Positions 46,601 to 54,119 of a stretch of 64,000 nucleotides of DNA are shown here, in pieces. This DNA comes from Diphasiastrum complanatum (lineage: Eukaryota; Streptophyta; Lycopodiopsida; Lycopodiales; Lycopodiaceae). Position numbers and translations under genes: made by a program. Below the pieces are notes generated by a model, which saw only the letters and a list, made by a program, of their open reading frames with translations, was not told where the DNA came from and searched no databases. Location of the stretch: NCBI GenBank assembly GCA_029204225.1, contig CM055106.1:50969325-51033324 (forward strand). The letters are read 5' to 3'. Positions within the stretch are counted from its first letter, which is position 1; the number at the start of each line of letters is the position of its first letter.

Positions 46601-49600
46601 GCTCATGACTTGTGACTACTTGACTGGCTCACCACAAGTCGGAGGCTCAGTCCTTGACTTCCTAACTTGCTTTGGGACTCTTGGGAGTGTCACCAATCTG
46701 AGTCTTATGGGCGTGCTTGTTGCACTTGAGTCCGCTTTACAACATCCTCCCCTCGTTTGAAAAAGCTAATGCTCTTATCAGGGCCAAACTAGAACCTAAG
46801 ACTCATGGTGTGGGCTCAATTCACCAACCGAAATAGACTAACTTTTAGTAAGAATACATTTTGCACTTAGCACATGACAAGTGTAGATCTGTTCACTTAT
46901 GTAAAGCCTGTGTGAAGTTGCAATGCTTTGCTAAATTACTTAGGCTCTAATAAACTGGCAGCCTTCTTTATTAACATGTAAGGAGAAGGTACCTGAGAGC
47001 TCATTTGAGCCCGAGATACATCGTTTCGGTGTGCCAAAATGAGTTCCTTTGGAGTCTAGCTTCTTCGTTTGTCGGAAGTTGAGCTCCAGATCTACACTTG
47101 GATACATTTCTGATTTCTAAGTGTAGGCAATGTTGGCTCCGTTTGATCATTCGTCACTTGATTTATCTCTGTCAGTTTTCCTTTGTTAAAGAAGTGAATG
47201 AGGTGTGAAGGAATATCTGGCTCAAGGTCAAATGTGTCGTTTGTCTCTAATTGATCTCCTGGCACAGCTCTGATGACGCAAGGTTTGTTGCCATTATATA
47301 GCATCACAAGATTGACTCCCTTTGCCAGGAAAGCAACCACGTGTTTGTTAAACCAACTTAGTCCCAAGATGGCACCGAAAGCATTCATCTTGAGGACATC
47401 AAACATTATCTGGTTCTTCCAAGGTCCCAGTGAGATCAGCAAGTTAGTCGCCAATCTACAAGTTGTCATCGTATGTTTTGCCTTGTTCACATAGATGGGG
47501 GTTGCACTTTCTTTGCATTGATTGCCCAATTTGTCTGCCAAACTTTTTGACAAATAATTGTCGATGCTCCTAGATTTATAATGAAGTGGGTAATCCTGCC
47601 TTGAATTTAACTTTTCAGGTACAATAACTTTGATCCTTTTGAAAGACTCGCCATAAGATATTCTCTGTAAGCTACAAGGGCCCCTATTTGTTGTAGGGCA
47701 TCAAGTCAGACTTCGTCAAATCCACCTCTAGGTTTTCTTCTTCATCTTATTCACAACTTCCTTGGTTGGATGCTTCCCTTTCCATTCTGTCAAATAGCCT
47801 GGTAGTAGCCATGATCTGCTTATTCAGTGGTTTAGGGCACGATTGCCACGAATGACCTTGTTGTTGACAATTGAAGCAGTGAAGAGGACGGCTCACCATT
47901 GGTGAGCTGCTGCTATGACTGGCGCCGAAGGGCCAAAGTGGTTCCTTTTTTGAAAAGTGTTCCCTCCACTATTTCCTTTGTTGCCAAAATCCTTGCTCAC
48001 TCGGAACTTGCTCTCACTACTTGAGACTTGATTGGCATTTGAAGCTGCGTCGCCTCTTGAAAAGAAGCTTGGACTCAGTTTGGATCTACTATATACGTTA
48101 GGTGCTAATGACGAAGCAGCTGGTGCAAGCATGGTCTCATAATCACAAACCATCACAACCACCCGGATAGTTGAGTTGAAATTGGGGGGCATGTAGCTGT
48201 CTATTGCTTGCTTGGTCCACATCTACATTCTGATCAGAAGATAGTGGGTCTTGTTTGCTTCTGACATATCTTCAATTATCCATACACTCAACTTGAACTT
48301 GTTCAAGTACTCCCGCAGTGAATCTTTTGGCTGAAGTTATGATAATTCTGCCCTCAATCTCATGTGTGAATCTTTAGGTATAAACTCCTCTCGTAATGCA
48401 TCCTTGAATGCGTCCCATGATCAGAATTGCATTCCCACCACTCGATACAAATTTACTGGGTAACTTTCAAAATATTCTAGAGCCAAATTGGAGTGTGCAT
48501 CAAACAAAATTAATGGTCCATGTGCAACAACCAAACTTCCACAATTCGAACATCACACTTCCCCTTTGAAAGTTGGCTGGGATCTTACTTTTGGTGTGTC
48601 TCTCGGTTTGAGTGGAGGATGCACAGCTGCATTCTCTCTTGTTGCGTCTAGCTCTTCAAATTGGGTTGCAAGCTTTGCTAGCCCGCTAGCTCGTCTCTCA
48701 TCTCTCTTCTGAGGTCAAATTGGCTGTGATTCATGGCCCACATTGATGCTTGTCATTCTTTTCGTTCTGCTTCTCCATCCTTCTTGACCTCATTAACCAT
48801 AGCCAACATTGCGCTTGACAGATATTGGCGCATTATTAAATCGAAGAGGTCCTGCTATGCTTTTGGTACTGGGTCATCTCTTGGCACTGGTTCACAAGGG
48901 GTGCCAATTTCTTCTTGAGGGGGTGCGATTGGAGCATGCACTCACTCTTTCTTCCTTGACTTGGACTTGGTGCCATCTCTATGCAGCCTAGAGCCATACT
49001 CTCGGTATTGCTCTTCTCCGTCTATTAACGCAATTCATCGAGGGGGTCTTCCATCTTTGTAAGAGGTGCATTTCTACTAGACTACTTCCTTTTTGAAAAC
49101 TTTCCTCTCTATAGGCCGGGCCCCGCAGGTCTTTCTCCTCTTTATAAGGTCGCGCCACCGCAACCTATCTCCTAGTCAATTAAGCACGATCAAATCACCT
49201 AAGAGCCAAGTGAGAACTAGGTTATTTGCGTCCAGGCAAGCGCACACATCAAATAGAACGTACAAACAAAAGCTAATATAGAGGATTCCTCCCAGGTCAC
49301 ATCCCCTTGAGATGGGATATAGTTATGGTTTGTCATGAGATTTGTTGTTGATCACTCAGCAGCTAAGTGTAGAAATTGGATTTTGAATAGGGTTGTGAAG
49401 TAAATTATAGTTTTCTTTTCAGGCTGTTGTGATTGAAGTAATCACAATTGGCCTGTTGAATACTGCAGTATCTTAGAAAGTGCGTAGCTGTTACCAAACA
49501 TTTTAATTCTTATTTTGTTGAATGGTTTTACTCAAGGTTCCACTTCTTATCAGGTTGGCCTTGGGAAACCAGTTTTTACACTTGCTGGTAAAGGACCCCA

Positions 49601-50001
49601 GTTCACTTATGAGTTTGCGGAGGCACAGGCCCGCCTGCTGGGGAAATCAGTAAGCCCAACTTTTGTGTTCTTCAATTTGAAGCTCCAAAAGTGAAATGAA
49701 CATCTTTCATGCAGTGCTTATGCAGTTGATTTCTGGCTTCTGGGCTTCCTTACAGTTAACCACATACGTTGAAGTGTATGTGCTTACATATCAGTCATTT
49801 GTTGTTCTGCTCATGTAGGTCATTCTCTGCGTTGATGGCGTAGCATTAGCCTCAAGGATGCAGGAGATCCTTTCCAATGAAGCAAGACTCCTTGAAATGA
49901 GTGAAAATGGCTCTAAGAGGATGGGACATCCTGGTGCTTCAAAACGAATTGCAGAAAAGATTTGGTCCTTGCTTGGCTTTGGCTGTTCCTTTAACCTGTG
50001 A
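17894..50001 (+). CDS. Host gene: lipid-A-disaccharide-synthase-related GT-B protein (spliced, 5' partial)
   Basis: Nine exons join into 1,392 nt with no stop until the end (463 residues): 17894-18012, 18175-18247, 29795-30017, 30351-30423, 30572-30644, 44806-44925, 45267-45698, 49554-49649, 49819-50001. All junctions are GT-AG and phases agree. The protein matches from memory the cyanobacterial/plant family related to lipid-A-disaccharide synthase (TIGR03492-like): [106 protein letters not shown] and [11 protein letters not shown]. The bacterial paralogue LpxB transfers a sugar from UDP-diacylglucosamine; the role of this branch is not established. Plastid location is inferred from the cyanobacterial kinship only. 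About 60-70 N-terminal residues (expected start with an NGHGED-type motif) and any transit peptide are not found in the window. Confidence 0.88.
18175..18247 (+). CDS. Host gene exon b
   Basis: The acceptor TTTTGCAG ends at 18174 and the donor CAG|GTAAGC starts at 18248. The exon encodes the [20 protein letters not shown] region. The following intron is 11,547 bp and filled with mobile DNA. Confidence 0.9.
18248..20896 (+). other. Host intron, left part; solo-LTR-like piece
   Basis: No exon is recognised here. The next exon joins exon b in phase at 29795. A 44-bp unit is tandemly repeated at 19621-19710. A minus-strand LTR-like segment seems to start (TGTTACGTCCATG, minus) at 20053 and run down to about 19.6 kb; no internal region is attached, so it may be a solo LTR. 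Confidence 0.55.
20897..20959. repeat. (GA)n microsatellite
   Basis: About 31 GA dinucleotides without interruption. Confidence 0.97.
22077..22091 (+). promoter_or_regulatory. Primer-binding site, tRNA-Asp-like
   Basis: TGGCGCCAGTTGCCG resembles the plant gypsy primer site complementary to tRNA-Asp, with one extra A. Most other elements in this window use initiator Met tRNA. Confidence 0.6.
22718..22935 (+). repeat. Degenerate CTCGACCGG nonamer array
   Basis: CTCGACCGG or close variants (CTCGACTGG, CTCGACCAG, CTCGACCGA) recur about seven times at irregular spacings of roughly 22-65 bp in the leader of the gag-only element. Confidence 0.75.
23157..24475 (+). pseudogene. Retrotransposon gag with two zinc-knuckle-like motifs, broken
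   Basis: The likely start is ATG 23157, just after a run of A. The capsid domain lies at about 23415-23890 ([14 protein letters not shown], then [16 protein letters not shown] and FLVGLP motifs). The same frame continues past TAA 23888 into a Gln/Leu-rich probable coiled coil (about 23950-24060). A C-X2-C-X4-H-X4-C knuckle is at about 24258-24300 and a second Cys/His cluster follows. In-frame stops and a frameshift near 23340-23410 make it non-functional. Confidence 0.82.
24481..25171. other. No gene recognised
   Basis: AT-rich DNA between the gag remnant and copia-B. Short frames have no motif. It could be the remaining 3' part of the gag-only element or host intron. Confidence 0.5.
25172..26018 (-). 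repeat. 3' LTR of copia-B
   Basis: This 847-bp LTR is bounded by the polypurine tract on one side and GACA/TGTC termini. Bases 25333-25626 are inverted relative to the other LTR and are flanked by TAGCAATC and GATTGCTA. A unit of about 47 bp containing 'cacgttgactgtcgcgaatt' is duplicated at 25874-25961. Confidence 0.92.
26068..27874 (-). pseudogene. Copia-B RT and RNase H, broken
   Basis: Read on the minus strand, a linker and STRQRRPP region (about 27.7 kb) is followed by [23 protein letters not shown] at about 27.4 kb, IYGLKQA.R.W at about 27.15 kb, and a catalytic FVDD box at about 27.0 kb where YVDD is usual. The LGLEIRR and [12 protein letters not shown] blocks come next. RNase H ([27 protein letters not shown]) ends near 26068. 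In-frame stops occur near 27530 and 27265 and frames change near 26786 and 26450. Confidence 0.92.
27875..28352 (-). pseudogene. Copia-B gag N-terminus, truncated
   Basis: The minus-strand frame from ATG 28349 encodes the start of a copia gag ([18 protein letters not shown], then [11 protein letters not shown], a UBN2/DUF4219-type region). After about 27996 it passes directly into sequence ([13 protein letters not shown]) that normally follows integrase. The join marks a large internal deletion of knuckle, protease and integrase. Confidence 0.88.
28419..29060 (-). repeat. 5' LTR of copia-B (outer end truncated)
   Basis: The inner end TGTCGCGGG is shared with 25172. Homology ends at about 29060, so roughly 200 bp are missing compared with the other LTR. 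Outside the flipped block the copies differ mainly by transitions (about 4% over the first 160 bp). The flipped block is 28580-28872. Confidence 0.9.
29061..29794 (+). other. Host intron, right part
   Basis: AT-rich intron sequence leading to the acceptor GAAG at 29794. No element ends or coding region are recognised. Confidence 0.6.
29795..30017 (+). CDS. Host gene exon c
   Basis: The exon encodes [32 protein letters not shown] and [14 protein letters not shown], a strongly family-typical block. It follows exon b in phase across the 11.5-kb intron. The donor is CACT|GTGAGT at 30018. Confidence 0.92.
30351..30423 (+). CDS. Host gene exon d
   Basis: The acceptor TTTCTTAG ends at 30350; a nearer AG at 30375 would break the phase. 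The exon encodes [21 protein letters not shown]. The donor is CAG|GTCTGT at 30424. Confidence 0.88.
30572..30644 (+). CDS. Host gene exon e
   Basis: The acceptor TTTTCTAG ends at 30571. The exon encodes [20 protein letters not shown]. The donor is AAA|GTATGA at 30645, opening a 14,161-bp intron that holds the hAT and gypsy-3 elements. Confidence 0.9.
30687..30899. repeat. Near-perfect palindrome, 100-bp arms, 13-bp spacer
   Basis: The arm 30687-30786 and the reverse complement of 30800-30899 agree at 98 of 100 positions. The 13-bp spacer is 30787-30799. Bases 30754-30798 are repeated directly at 30901-30945 with one mismatch. The arm contains the left flank of the candidate hAT element, its 8-bp target duplication GTTGGTAG (30767-30774) and the first 12 element bases. 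Confidence 0.97.
31372..31412. repeat. (GA)n microsatellite before the hAT start codon
   Basis: About 20 GA units lie one base before the ATG at 31414, in what would be the 5' untranslated region. (GT)n-rich tracts and TTTAGGG-like words occur upstream at 31140-31330. Confidence 0.95.
31414..34407 (+). pseudogene. hAT transposase (BED, DUF659, hATC, AT-hooks), intron-containing, dead
   Basis: Proposed exons: 31414-32450, 32580-32803, 32897-33229, 33341-33548, 33597-33761, 33850-34407. Exon 1 has a BED-type zinc finger ([14 protein letters not shown]; about 31470-31540), an Ala/Thr/Pro-rich linker, then the DUF659 block ([26 protein letters not shown]). Exon 2 has VVTENASNC and [13 protein letters not shown]. 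Exons 3-4 hold the middle domain and exons 5-6 the hATC dimerisation region ([18 protein letters not shown], then [12 protein letters not shown]). Two AT-hook-like motifs ([16 protein letters not shown]) end the protein. In-frame stops lie at 31843, 32188, 34153 and 34187, with frameshifts near 32419, in exon 2 and in exon 4. The fourth intron is only 48 bp, probably shortened by deletion. Confidence 0.88.
34600..34658. repeat. (GA)n microsatellite
   Basis: About 29 GA units. Confidence 0.95.
35016..35373 (+). repeat. 5' LTR of gypsy-3
   Basis: It starts TGTTACGAGC and ends ATTACA, 358 bp. It contains a TATATCA-type promoter-like stretch near its end (CTCTATATCAGG, about 35300). Confidence 0.97.
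35375..35386 (+). promoter_or_regulatory. Primer-binding site of gypsy-3 (iMet tRNA)
   Basis: TGGTATCAGAGC begins one base after the LTR end. Confidence 0.95.
36177..37625 (+). CDS. Gypsy-3 gag with start of protease
   Basis: This 482-codon frame starts at the first good ATG after an 800-bp leader. An acidic N-terminus precedes a coiled-coil-like segment (about residues 45-85) and the retrotransposon gag capsid region (about 120-290; [30 protein letters not shown]). A basic Lys-rich stretch and a C-X2-C-X4-H-X4-C knuckle ([14 protein letters not shown], near residue 345) follow. The protease active site (DDGATHNF, near residue 436) is in this frame. The frame ends soon after an A8 run at 37596-37603, where the rest of protease continues one base out of register. 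Confidence 0.92.
   Translation: MTTPQGPDQPQERGFDELETEALAYRKGKEPMEVEEQEQFAEELDELVTKEQFLQLVTEVDELKLALANFKSSVDDSFAELKNLILSSAKGSLPSTSQLSPSPLPSVSGETLRSHPSVFKDLKPPTFNGEEKDRNADILQTFLSKWKNIHALKQTPDHLQAIEASLSLGPMAYKWWLNLQETGQTPRSWKAFEEAFLREFLPENELDRAWEAWERTVMDKSLIQYISQYREAILKIKNMDDYQKIRGFVRGLKDEYKVEVQRNSPTTLEQALRYAQIYDDSVGRKRARQQPLSEQLPQKDFQFKKKFLKRKKEDKFKGEAPQKRPSLIQPLKPDDFEKAKQERLCFVCMGKGHTVRQCPKGPFTKKDKKDKKQVHLVQTVCFPSDSAASEIKVYHEDHEHCCQLTSAMLARPFSFGPHDLVRMHGKVGNQSVRVMVDDGATHNFINHTLVKKLKLPEVPSQHRYIVSLAKGEDKKNMGNYGK
37588..40965 (+). pseudogene. Gypsy-3 pol: protease end, RT, RNase H, integrase, chromodomain
   Basis: This is one frame apart from a single TAG at 39055-39057, where a Gln codon is expected. 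It holds the protease tail (DIVLGRDWL), RT ([21 protein letters not shown], then FLDDILVY at about 38521), RNase H ([36 protein letters not shown]) and the integrase zinc finger (HPG...CQKCQVNK, about 39720-39835). The integrase core has the catalytic [16 protein letters not shown] and [10 protein letters not shown] blocks. A chromodomain ([17 protein letters not shown]) ends at the stop codon. All catalytic residues I can identify are present. The TAG would remove RNase H and integrase. Confidence 0.95.
40964..40976 (+). promoter_or_regulatory. Polypurine tract of gypsy-3
   Basis: AAGGGGGAGGGAG directly precedes the 3' LTR; it primes plus-strand DNA synthesis in this class. Confidence 0.93.
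40977..41334 (+). repeat. 3' LTR of gypsy-3
   Basis: 358 bp, with no difference from 35016-35373 that I could see by eye. Confidence 0.97.
41923..42645. repeat. Long diverged inverted repeat (about 380- and 335-bp arms)
   Basis: The left arm about 41923-42302 and the right arm about 42309-42645 are reverse complements, at roughly 75% by eye, around a 6-nt centre CGGTGG (42303-42308). Matching blocks include TTTCCTGAACTCAGA, TGGACATTTGGCCA-type sequence and GACAGCACCCA. Short frames in each arm encode related but unrecognised peptides (GLNSETQ/LNSDTQ-type, then [19 protein letters not shown]), so the arms may derive from a captured gene piece. Confidence 0.82.
42915..43022 (+). repeat. Two short repeats with CATTCACTACAGGGA
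   Basis: The unit GAATGGTCRTCA....CGTGCCATTCACTACAGGGA occurs twice about 63 bp apart. Confidence 0.65.
43696..43920 (+). repeat. Tandem duplication, 112-bp unit
   Basis: Copies start at 43696 and 43808 with 'cataagtaattagtaagctg' and share 'gaaaccgatctcatca' and 'ggtcttgtggttt'. Confidence 0.9.
44499..44805 (+). other. Host intron remnant right of hAT
   Basis: About 300 bp of AT-rich intron ending in the acceptor TACTGCAG. With 30645-30913 it suggests the intron was only about 0.6 kb before the hAT insertion. Confidence 0.6.
44806..44925 (+). CDS. Host gene exon f
   Basis: The exon encodes [12 protein letters not shown] and [11 protein letters not shown], the most diagnostic block of the family. 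It joins exon e in phase across the 14.2-kb intron. The donor is GAG|GTTTAT at 44926. Confidence 0.93.
45267..45698 (+). CDS. Host gene exon g
   Basis: The exon encodes [30 protein letters not shown], and [20 protein letters not shown] with [15 protein letters not shown] at the end. I chose the acceptor CTTGCAG at 45266 because it keeps the phase with exon f. The acceptor CTCGCAG at 45300 would put FANWN out of frame. The choice adds 12 codons ([12 protein letters not shown]) before FANW. The donor is GCT|GTACGT at 45699. Confidence 0.85.
46743..48700 (-). mobile_element. Antisense gypsy remnant with gag and protease only
   Basis: On the minus strand a polypurine tract (AACGAGGGGAGGA, about 46744-46756) is followed by an LTR start TGTTGTAAAGCGG at 46743. 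Only gag and protease lie between about 48.7 and 47.09 kb. The remaining 340 bp to the tract has no RT or integrase. It lies in a host intron, opposite to the gene. The LTR outer limits and the 5' LTR are not resolved. Confidence 0.7.
47092..48700 (-). pseudogene. Gypsy gag-protease fragment (antisense)
   Basis: Read on the minus strand, gag ([12 protein letters not shown] and [10 protein letters not shown] blocks, about 48.45-48.25 kb) contains a TAG. A knuckle [14 protein letters not shown] follows at about 47.85 kb. A protease-like region comes next ([32 protein letters not shown]), in which the D(S/T)G active site is not seen and ILGLSWF replaces the usual ILGxDWL. Stops interrupt it. Confidence 0.85.
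49554..49649 (+). CDS. Host gene exon h
   Basis: The acceptor TTATCAG ends at 49553 and the donor TCA|GTAAGC starts at 49650. The exon encodes [20 protein letters not shown] and [12 protein letters not shown]. Confidence 0.93.
49819..50001 (+). CDS. Host gene last exon i
   Basis: The acceptor CATGTAG ends at 49818. The exon encodes [18 protein letters not shown] and [19 protein letters not shown], then a short tail and TGA at 49999-50001. Confidence 0.93.
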   Translation, partial: VILCVDGVALASRMQEILSNEARLLEMSENGSKRMGHPGASKRIAEKIWSLLGFGCSFNL

Positions 50002-50740
50002 AAGCACACAGGTTTACATATGTTCTTACGTTGTGTGAGCTTGTGGGCTCAGAGCCTATTTATTTTGGTTTCTATACAAGATGCTTATTAGAGCATCTGT
50101 TTTGTTAATTTAAATTAAGTAACTAGTTCGTTCAACCTTATGGTCATTCACATATATTTCTACGTTTCCCGTAAGAAATAATTAATTATGTGCGTCAATC
50201 CAATGCAAATTCTGAGTTGAGTGATGGATTTCTGCACGAATCAGACTCCAAGTTTCAGATAACGACAAGGTTCTCAATTGCCAGGGCAACACCTAAGGAT
50301 GATCTCACATATGCCTGTTTTTGTTTAATGCGGATTTGTTGTTATTTACATTCATGTTTGGAACTCTGTGATGTGAGTAGGGATGCCTAGCATCTAGTCC
50401 ACATTATTCATAGAGTTAATGGTATGACGAATTTGTGGGTGGAGTCCAATGAGTCAGTAATGGTTTCACTTTTTGTTTTGTTGGGTATCTCCTAGACTTG
50501 GAGAAATTTAAATGTGCTTGTTATAAGGAATTTAGGATCCCATGAACAATAGAGCAAGACTTACAAAGTGAGCTAGCTATGGTGAATTGTAAAGCAGACA
50601 TAGATACCCTCTAACAAGGAGATTTTTAAAAAGCTTGTAATTAGACAACACAAAAAGTAGATGTACAAAAGAGATACTCATCTTGCACGGGCTAGGACGT
50701 GTCACTAAACTACAAACTACATGAAATTGCCACATAGGCT
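50002..50740 (+). other. Host 3' untranslated region and downstream DNA
   Basis: AT-rich sequence follows the stop. The transcript probably ends within a few hundred bases; AATAATTAATTA-rich words near 50176-50187 could serve polyadenylation but no signal is decisive. Confidence 0.5.
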
Positions 50741-51186
50741 TGTTAGAAATAAATGATTATGCTAAAGTTAATCCATAGGTTACTTTGACCCAAAAGGTCA
50801 AGATTTGTGTAACCATGGGTATTTAGTTATTTAGGCCATCTTAACTTTGTCTTAAGTTCAGTTGGACCCAATTTTGGTCATGTACTGACTCATGGGTCCT
50901 TAGGGGTCTAATTTTGTTTAGGGGTCGTATCTTGACTTTTGGGAGTGCCCTACATTTAGTAAGTGGTTAACCTTAGGGTTTGGTGGCATTTGGCCACATC
51001 CAGGTAGATGCTCATTGTGTATTCCATTTTTACAGTTTGGCTAAGCATTGCTCTCCATTGCTCTTGTTGTTGTTTTCTCTCTCTCTCTCTCTTAGAGTTG
51101 GGCGCCCAGCCTCTTCTCTCTTGTTTCTTGTGGAGATTGATTGATAACTGGATCTTGGTGACTTGTCTCTTGCTTTCGAAACTACA
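50741..51186 (+). repeat. 5' LTR of copia-A
   Basis: TGTTAGAAAT...AACTACA, 446 bp, with an exact GGGCGCCC at 51100. Confidence 0.93.
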
Positions 51187-51198
51187 TGGTATCAGAGC
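51187..51198 (+). promoter_or_regulatory. Primer-binding site of copia-A (iMet tRNA)
   Basis: TGGTATCAGAGC directly follows the LTR. Confidence 0.95.
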
Positions 51199-51879
51199 TA
51201 CCGGATCTGCAGCAAGCTTGTTTGTTGGCGCCCTACCAGAAGAGGAGCTTCTCTGCTTTTTGTTGTGAAATTTCAGCATCCTGCTGATCTTTCAAGGCGG
51301 AGTTTGGATCAGCTTTTTTGTCTCTTTTCAGGTTGAAGGAGGGCGCCCATCAAAGATCTTGGAGCAATTTGTGGCACCCAAAAATCAGAATCTCATTTTA
51401 TGCAACCAGTTTTCAGCAAGTTTTGTTTGGAGGAGGGCGCCCAAAAATCTGCTACTGATTTTTGGTTGTGGTGTCTCCTTATCTTGCTGTTTTTGTTTTC
51501 AGGTTTGCATTTGTGTAGGAGGGCGCCCAAAATTCAGCAAACCCTATTCGGGGTTAGGTCAACTTGTGGCTGGAAATTTGCAGATTCTCAGCAAGCAGTA
51601 GGGCGCTTTCAACAGCCCTATTGGAGTGTGTATTGATCACACTATTTAGCTTCCTAATTGGGTTTTGGTGTAGGCTTCAATCGAAGCTAACCTAATTTTC
51701 AAAAAGCTGGTTTTTGTGCAGAAAGACAGCCATCTATCCATTATCTTTTGGGCACTTTGGTTGCAGATTGAAAGACATCTTGTGCTCCTACTTTCAGCTC
51801 TTTGTGTGCTGCAAATTTTTGAGTAGATTTGGTTGGCTCTCTTTCCTATCTACTACAAGCTGAAATTCTGTTGGAGGTA
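51199..51879 (+). other. Copia-A leader with repeated GGGCGCCC
   Basis: Exact GGGCGCCC occurs at 51341, 51435 and 51521, each as GGAGGGCGCCCA, with a GGCGCCC at about 51226 and AGGGCGCT at about 51600. Short frames here have no domain. Confidence 0.75.
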
Positions 51880-52554
51880 ATGGCTAAAGAATCGGAAGCT
51901 ATCGGTTCTTTGTTTAGTGAAGATCGGTTGGATGGCACAAACCCCTCCTTGTCGAGTTACATGATGAAGAATCTTCCCATAGCGAAAGGGCTGTGGGATT
52001 TGGTCAGTGGTGATGAGGCAAGGCCTCCGTCTTTGGCACCTCCTACACCTCGTGGATCATCATCATCAACATCATCTTCTCCATCTTCGGAAGCACAAAA
52101 GAAGTGGGATAGAAGGGATGCACAAGCACATTCTATGGTTGCTCTTGTTGTGAAAAGATCTATCTTACCTCATATTAGGTCTTGTAAGACATCTAAAAGT
52201 GCGTGGGATACACTTTATACTATGTATAGAGTCAAAAATCCAGCAAGAGTGGTGTATCTTAGAAATCAGTTTTCTTTGTTGAAGATGCAAGAAGGGGATC
52301 AAGTGACCAATCACTTGACGAAGATCAAGGATCTTCGTGAGGAGCTTCTCAATATTGATGAGATAATTGAGGATTCTCAATTTGTTTCCATTACTCTCAA
52401 CTCATTACCTTCATCTTATCTTCCATTTGTTTCATCTTTGAGTATCTCTCTTAGAGGACATCAACTCTCCTTTGATGAACTTGTTGGGCTGCTTCTTCAA
52501 GAGGAGCAAACGAGGCAAAATTTTGCGGGTGACAAGATCAAGCTTTCTTCATGA
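51880..52554 (+). CDS. Copia-A gag
   Basis: I prefer the ATG at 51880 (GGAGGTAATGG); the frame is open from 51829. The protein (about 224 residues) has the copia gag/UBN2 features: a Trp in KGLWDLV, SAWDTLYTMY, LRNQFSLLKMQEGDQVTNHL, LNSLPSSYLPFVSSL and the LLQEEQTRQ end. It stops at TGA 52552, which overlaps the ATG of the next frame (ATGA). In relatives gag and pol are normally one frame, so a 1-nt shift has probably split them. Confidence 0.88.
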   Translation: MAKESEAIGSLFSEDRLDGTNPSLSSYMMKNLPIAKGLWDLVSGDEARPPSLAPPTPRGSSSSTSSSPSSEAQKKWDRRDAQAHSMVALVVKRSILPHIRSCKTSKSAWDTLYTMYRVKNPARVVYLRNQFSLLKMQEGDQVTNHLTKIKDLREELLNIDEIIEDSQFVSITLNSLPSSYLPFVSSLSISLRGHQLSFDELVGLLLQEEQTRQNFAGDKIKLSS

Positions 52555-53015
52555 AAGGCAAGGGCAAAGACAAGTCAAAAGGAAAGGGGAATCCTCCTTC
52601 CAAGGATGAGCAAAAGCCCGTTGGAGGTCAAAATGTCAACACTCAAAAGAAGAAAGGGAAGTGCCATTATTGCAAAAGGTATGGGCACTTTATCAAGGAT
52701 TGTAAGAAGAAGCTTGCGAAAGAGGAGAGTAAAGGAATTGATACTAGTGCTTCAATTGCTACTTTGGAGCAAGAGCTTGAAGCTAGTGGTGATCTCTTCA
52801 ACCAAGACTATGCTTTTGTGTCTAATATTGCTTCTACTAGTACTACTACATCTATGAGGAATTCAGATTCTGTTTTGCAAGTTGCTGATTTTCAACCCAT
52901 TGAATGGGTGATTGATAGTGGTGCTACTCGTCATATGACTTCTCGTAAAGAAGCATTCACTACCACGGTGGTTGTTGTCGACTTTGCGAGACAGCAGAGT
53001 AAGTTCATTTTATGA
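52551..53015 (+). pseudogene. Copia-A zinc knuckle and protease, truncated
   Basis: Lys/Gly-rich start, then CHYCKRYGHFIKDC (C-X2-C-X4-H-X4-C, about 52662-52703) and the protease active site WVIDSGATRHM (about 52905-52940). The frame runs into unrelated sequence after about 52970, where the rest of protease, the GAG-pre-integrase finger and the integrase are missing. Confidence 0.9.
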
Positions 53016-54097
53016 TGGAAAGACATCTGCCTCTACAAAATCAGTGGATTATGCTGATTTTTCATATTTTGCTCTTACATCTCATGGAGATATTGCGGAA
53101 GAACCTGATTTTTATGAGCAGGCCAAGGGAGTAAAATGTTGGGAGGATGCGATGCAATATGAGTATGACTCACTTATGAAGAACCAGATTTGGGTTCTTG
53201 TTGATCTTCCTCATGGGAAAAAGGCAATTGGTTCTAAATGGATATACAAAATCAAGTATAAGGCAGATGGTATCGTTGAAAGGTACAAGGCAAGGCTTGT
53301 TGCCAAAGGCTATGCTCAGCAAGAGGGGATTGATTATGAGGAGACTTTTTCTCCTACTGCTCGGATGACTACCGTGAGGGTAGTAACCTCTTTGGCTGCC
53401 CATTTTGGTTGGCGTTTGCGACAACTTGACATAAAGACAACATTCCTCAATGGTGATCTCAATTAGGAAGTGTACCTTCAACAACCTGCTGGTTTTTTGG
53501 TTGAAGGCCAAGAAGATAAAGTTTGTCTTCTCAAGAAGACACTTTATGGACTGAAGCAAGCTCCAAGGATGTGGTATCAAAAGATACATGCCTACTTTTG
53601 TGATCGAGGGTTTACTAATAGTCCTAGCGAAATCTACTCTTTATGTCAAGCATACTTCAGATTATATCATCATTATTTTGCTTTATGTTGATGATATTAT
53701 TATTACGGGAAGTAATGAGCAGCAGATTGATGCCGTAATACTTGATCTTGGTATGGTTTTTGAAACCTCAGATTCAGGCCTATTGCATTTTTATCTTGGT
53801 CTTGAATTTGTACAAGAAGGGGCTGGAATTTTCATCTCTCAAGAACGCTACATTGGGCAGATTTTGAAGCGGTTCAAGATGGAAGATTGCAAGCCGGTTG
53901 CTACACCTATGGAGACAGGCTTGAAATTAAGTAGTCAAGGTGATGGTTTTGATACTACTTTATATTGTCAAACTATTGGCTGTCTCATTTACCTATGTAA
54001 TTCAAGACCAGACATTTCTTATAGTGTCTCACTCATGAGTCGATTCATGCATGCCCTGATGACATCACATTGGAAAGTATTGAAGAGGATCTTTTGA
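52990..54097 (+). pseudogene. Copia-A reverse transcriptase, broken
   Basis: It starts in the linker before RT, then [42 protein letters not shown] and [11 protein letters not shown] at 53464 interrupts before [25 protein letters not shown] follows, the frame shifts at about 53620, and the catalytic YVDDII box is at about 53687. The domain ends with SRPDISYSVSLMSRFM and a TGA at 54095. Confidence 0.92.
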
Positions 54098-54119
54098 TAT
54101 CTTCACGGAATAAGAAGTC

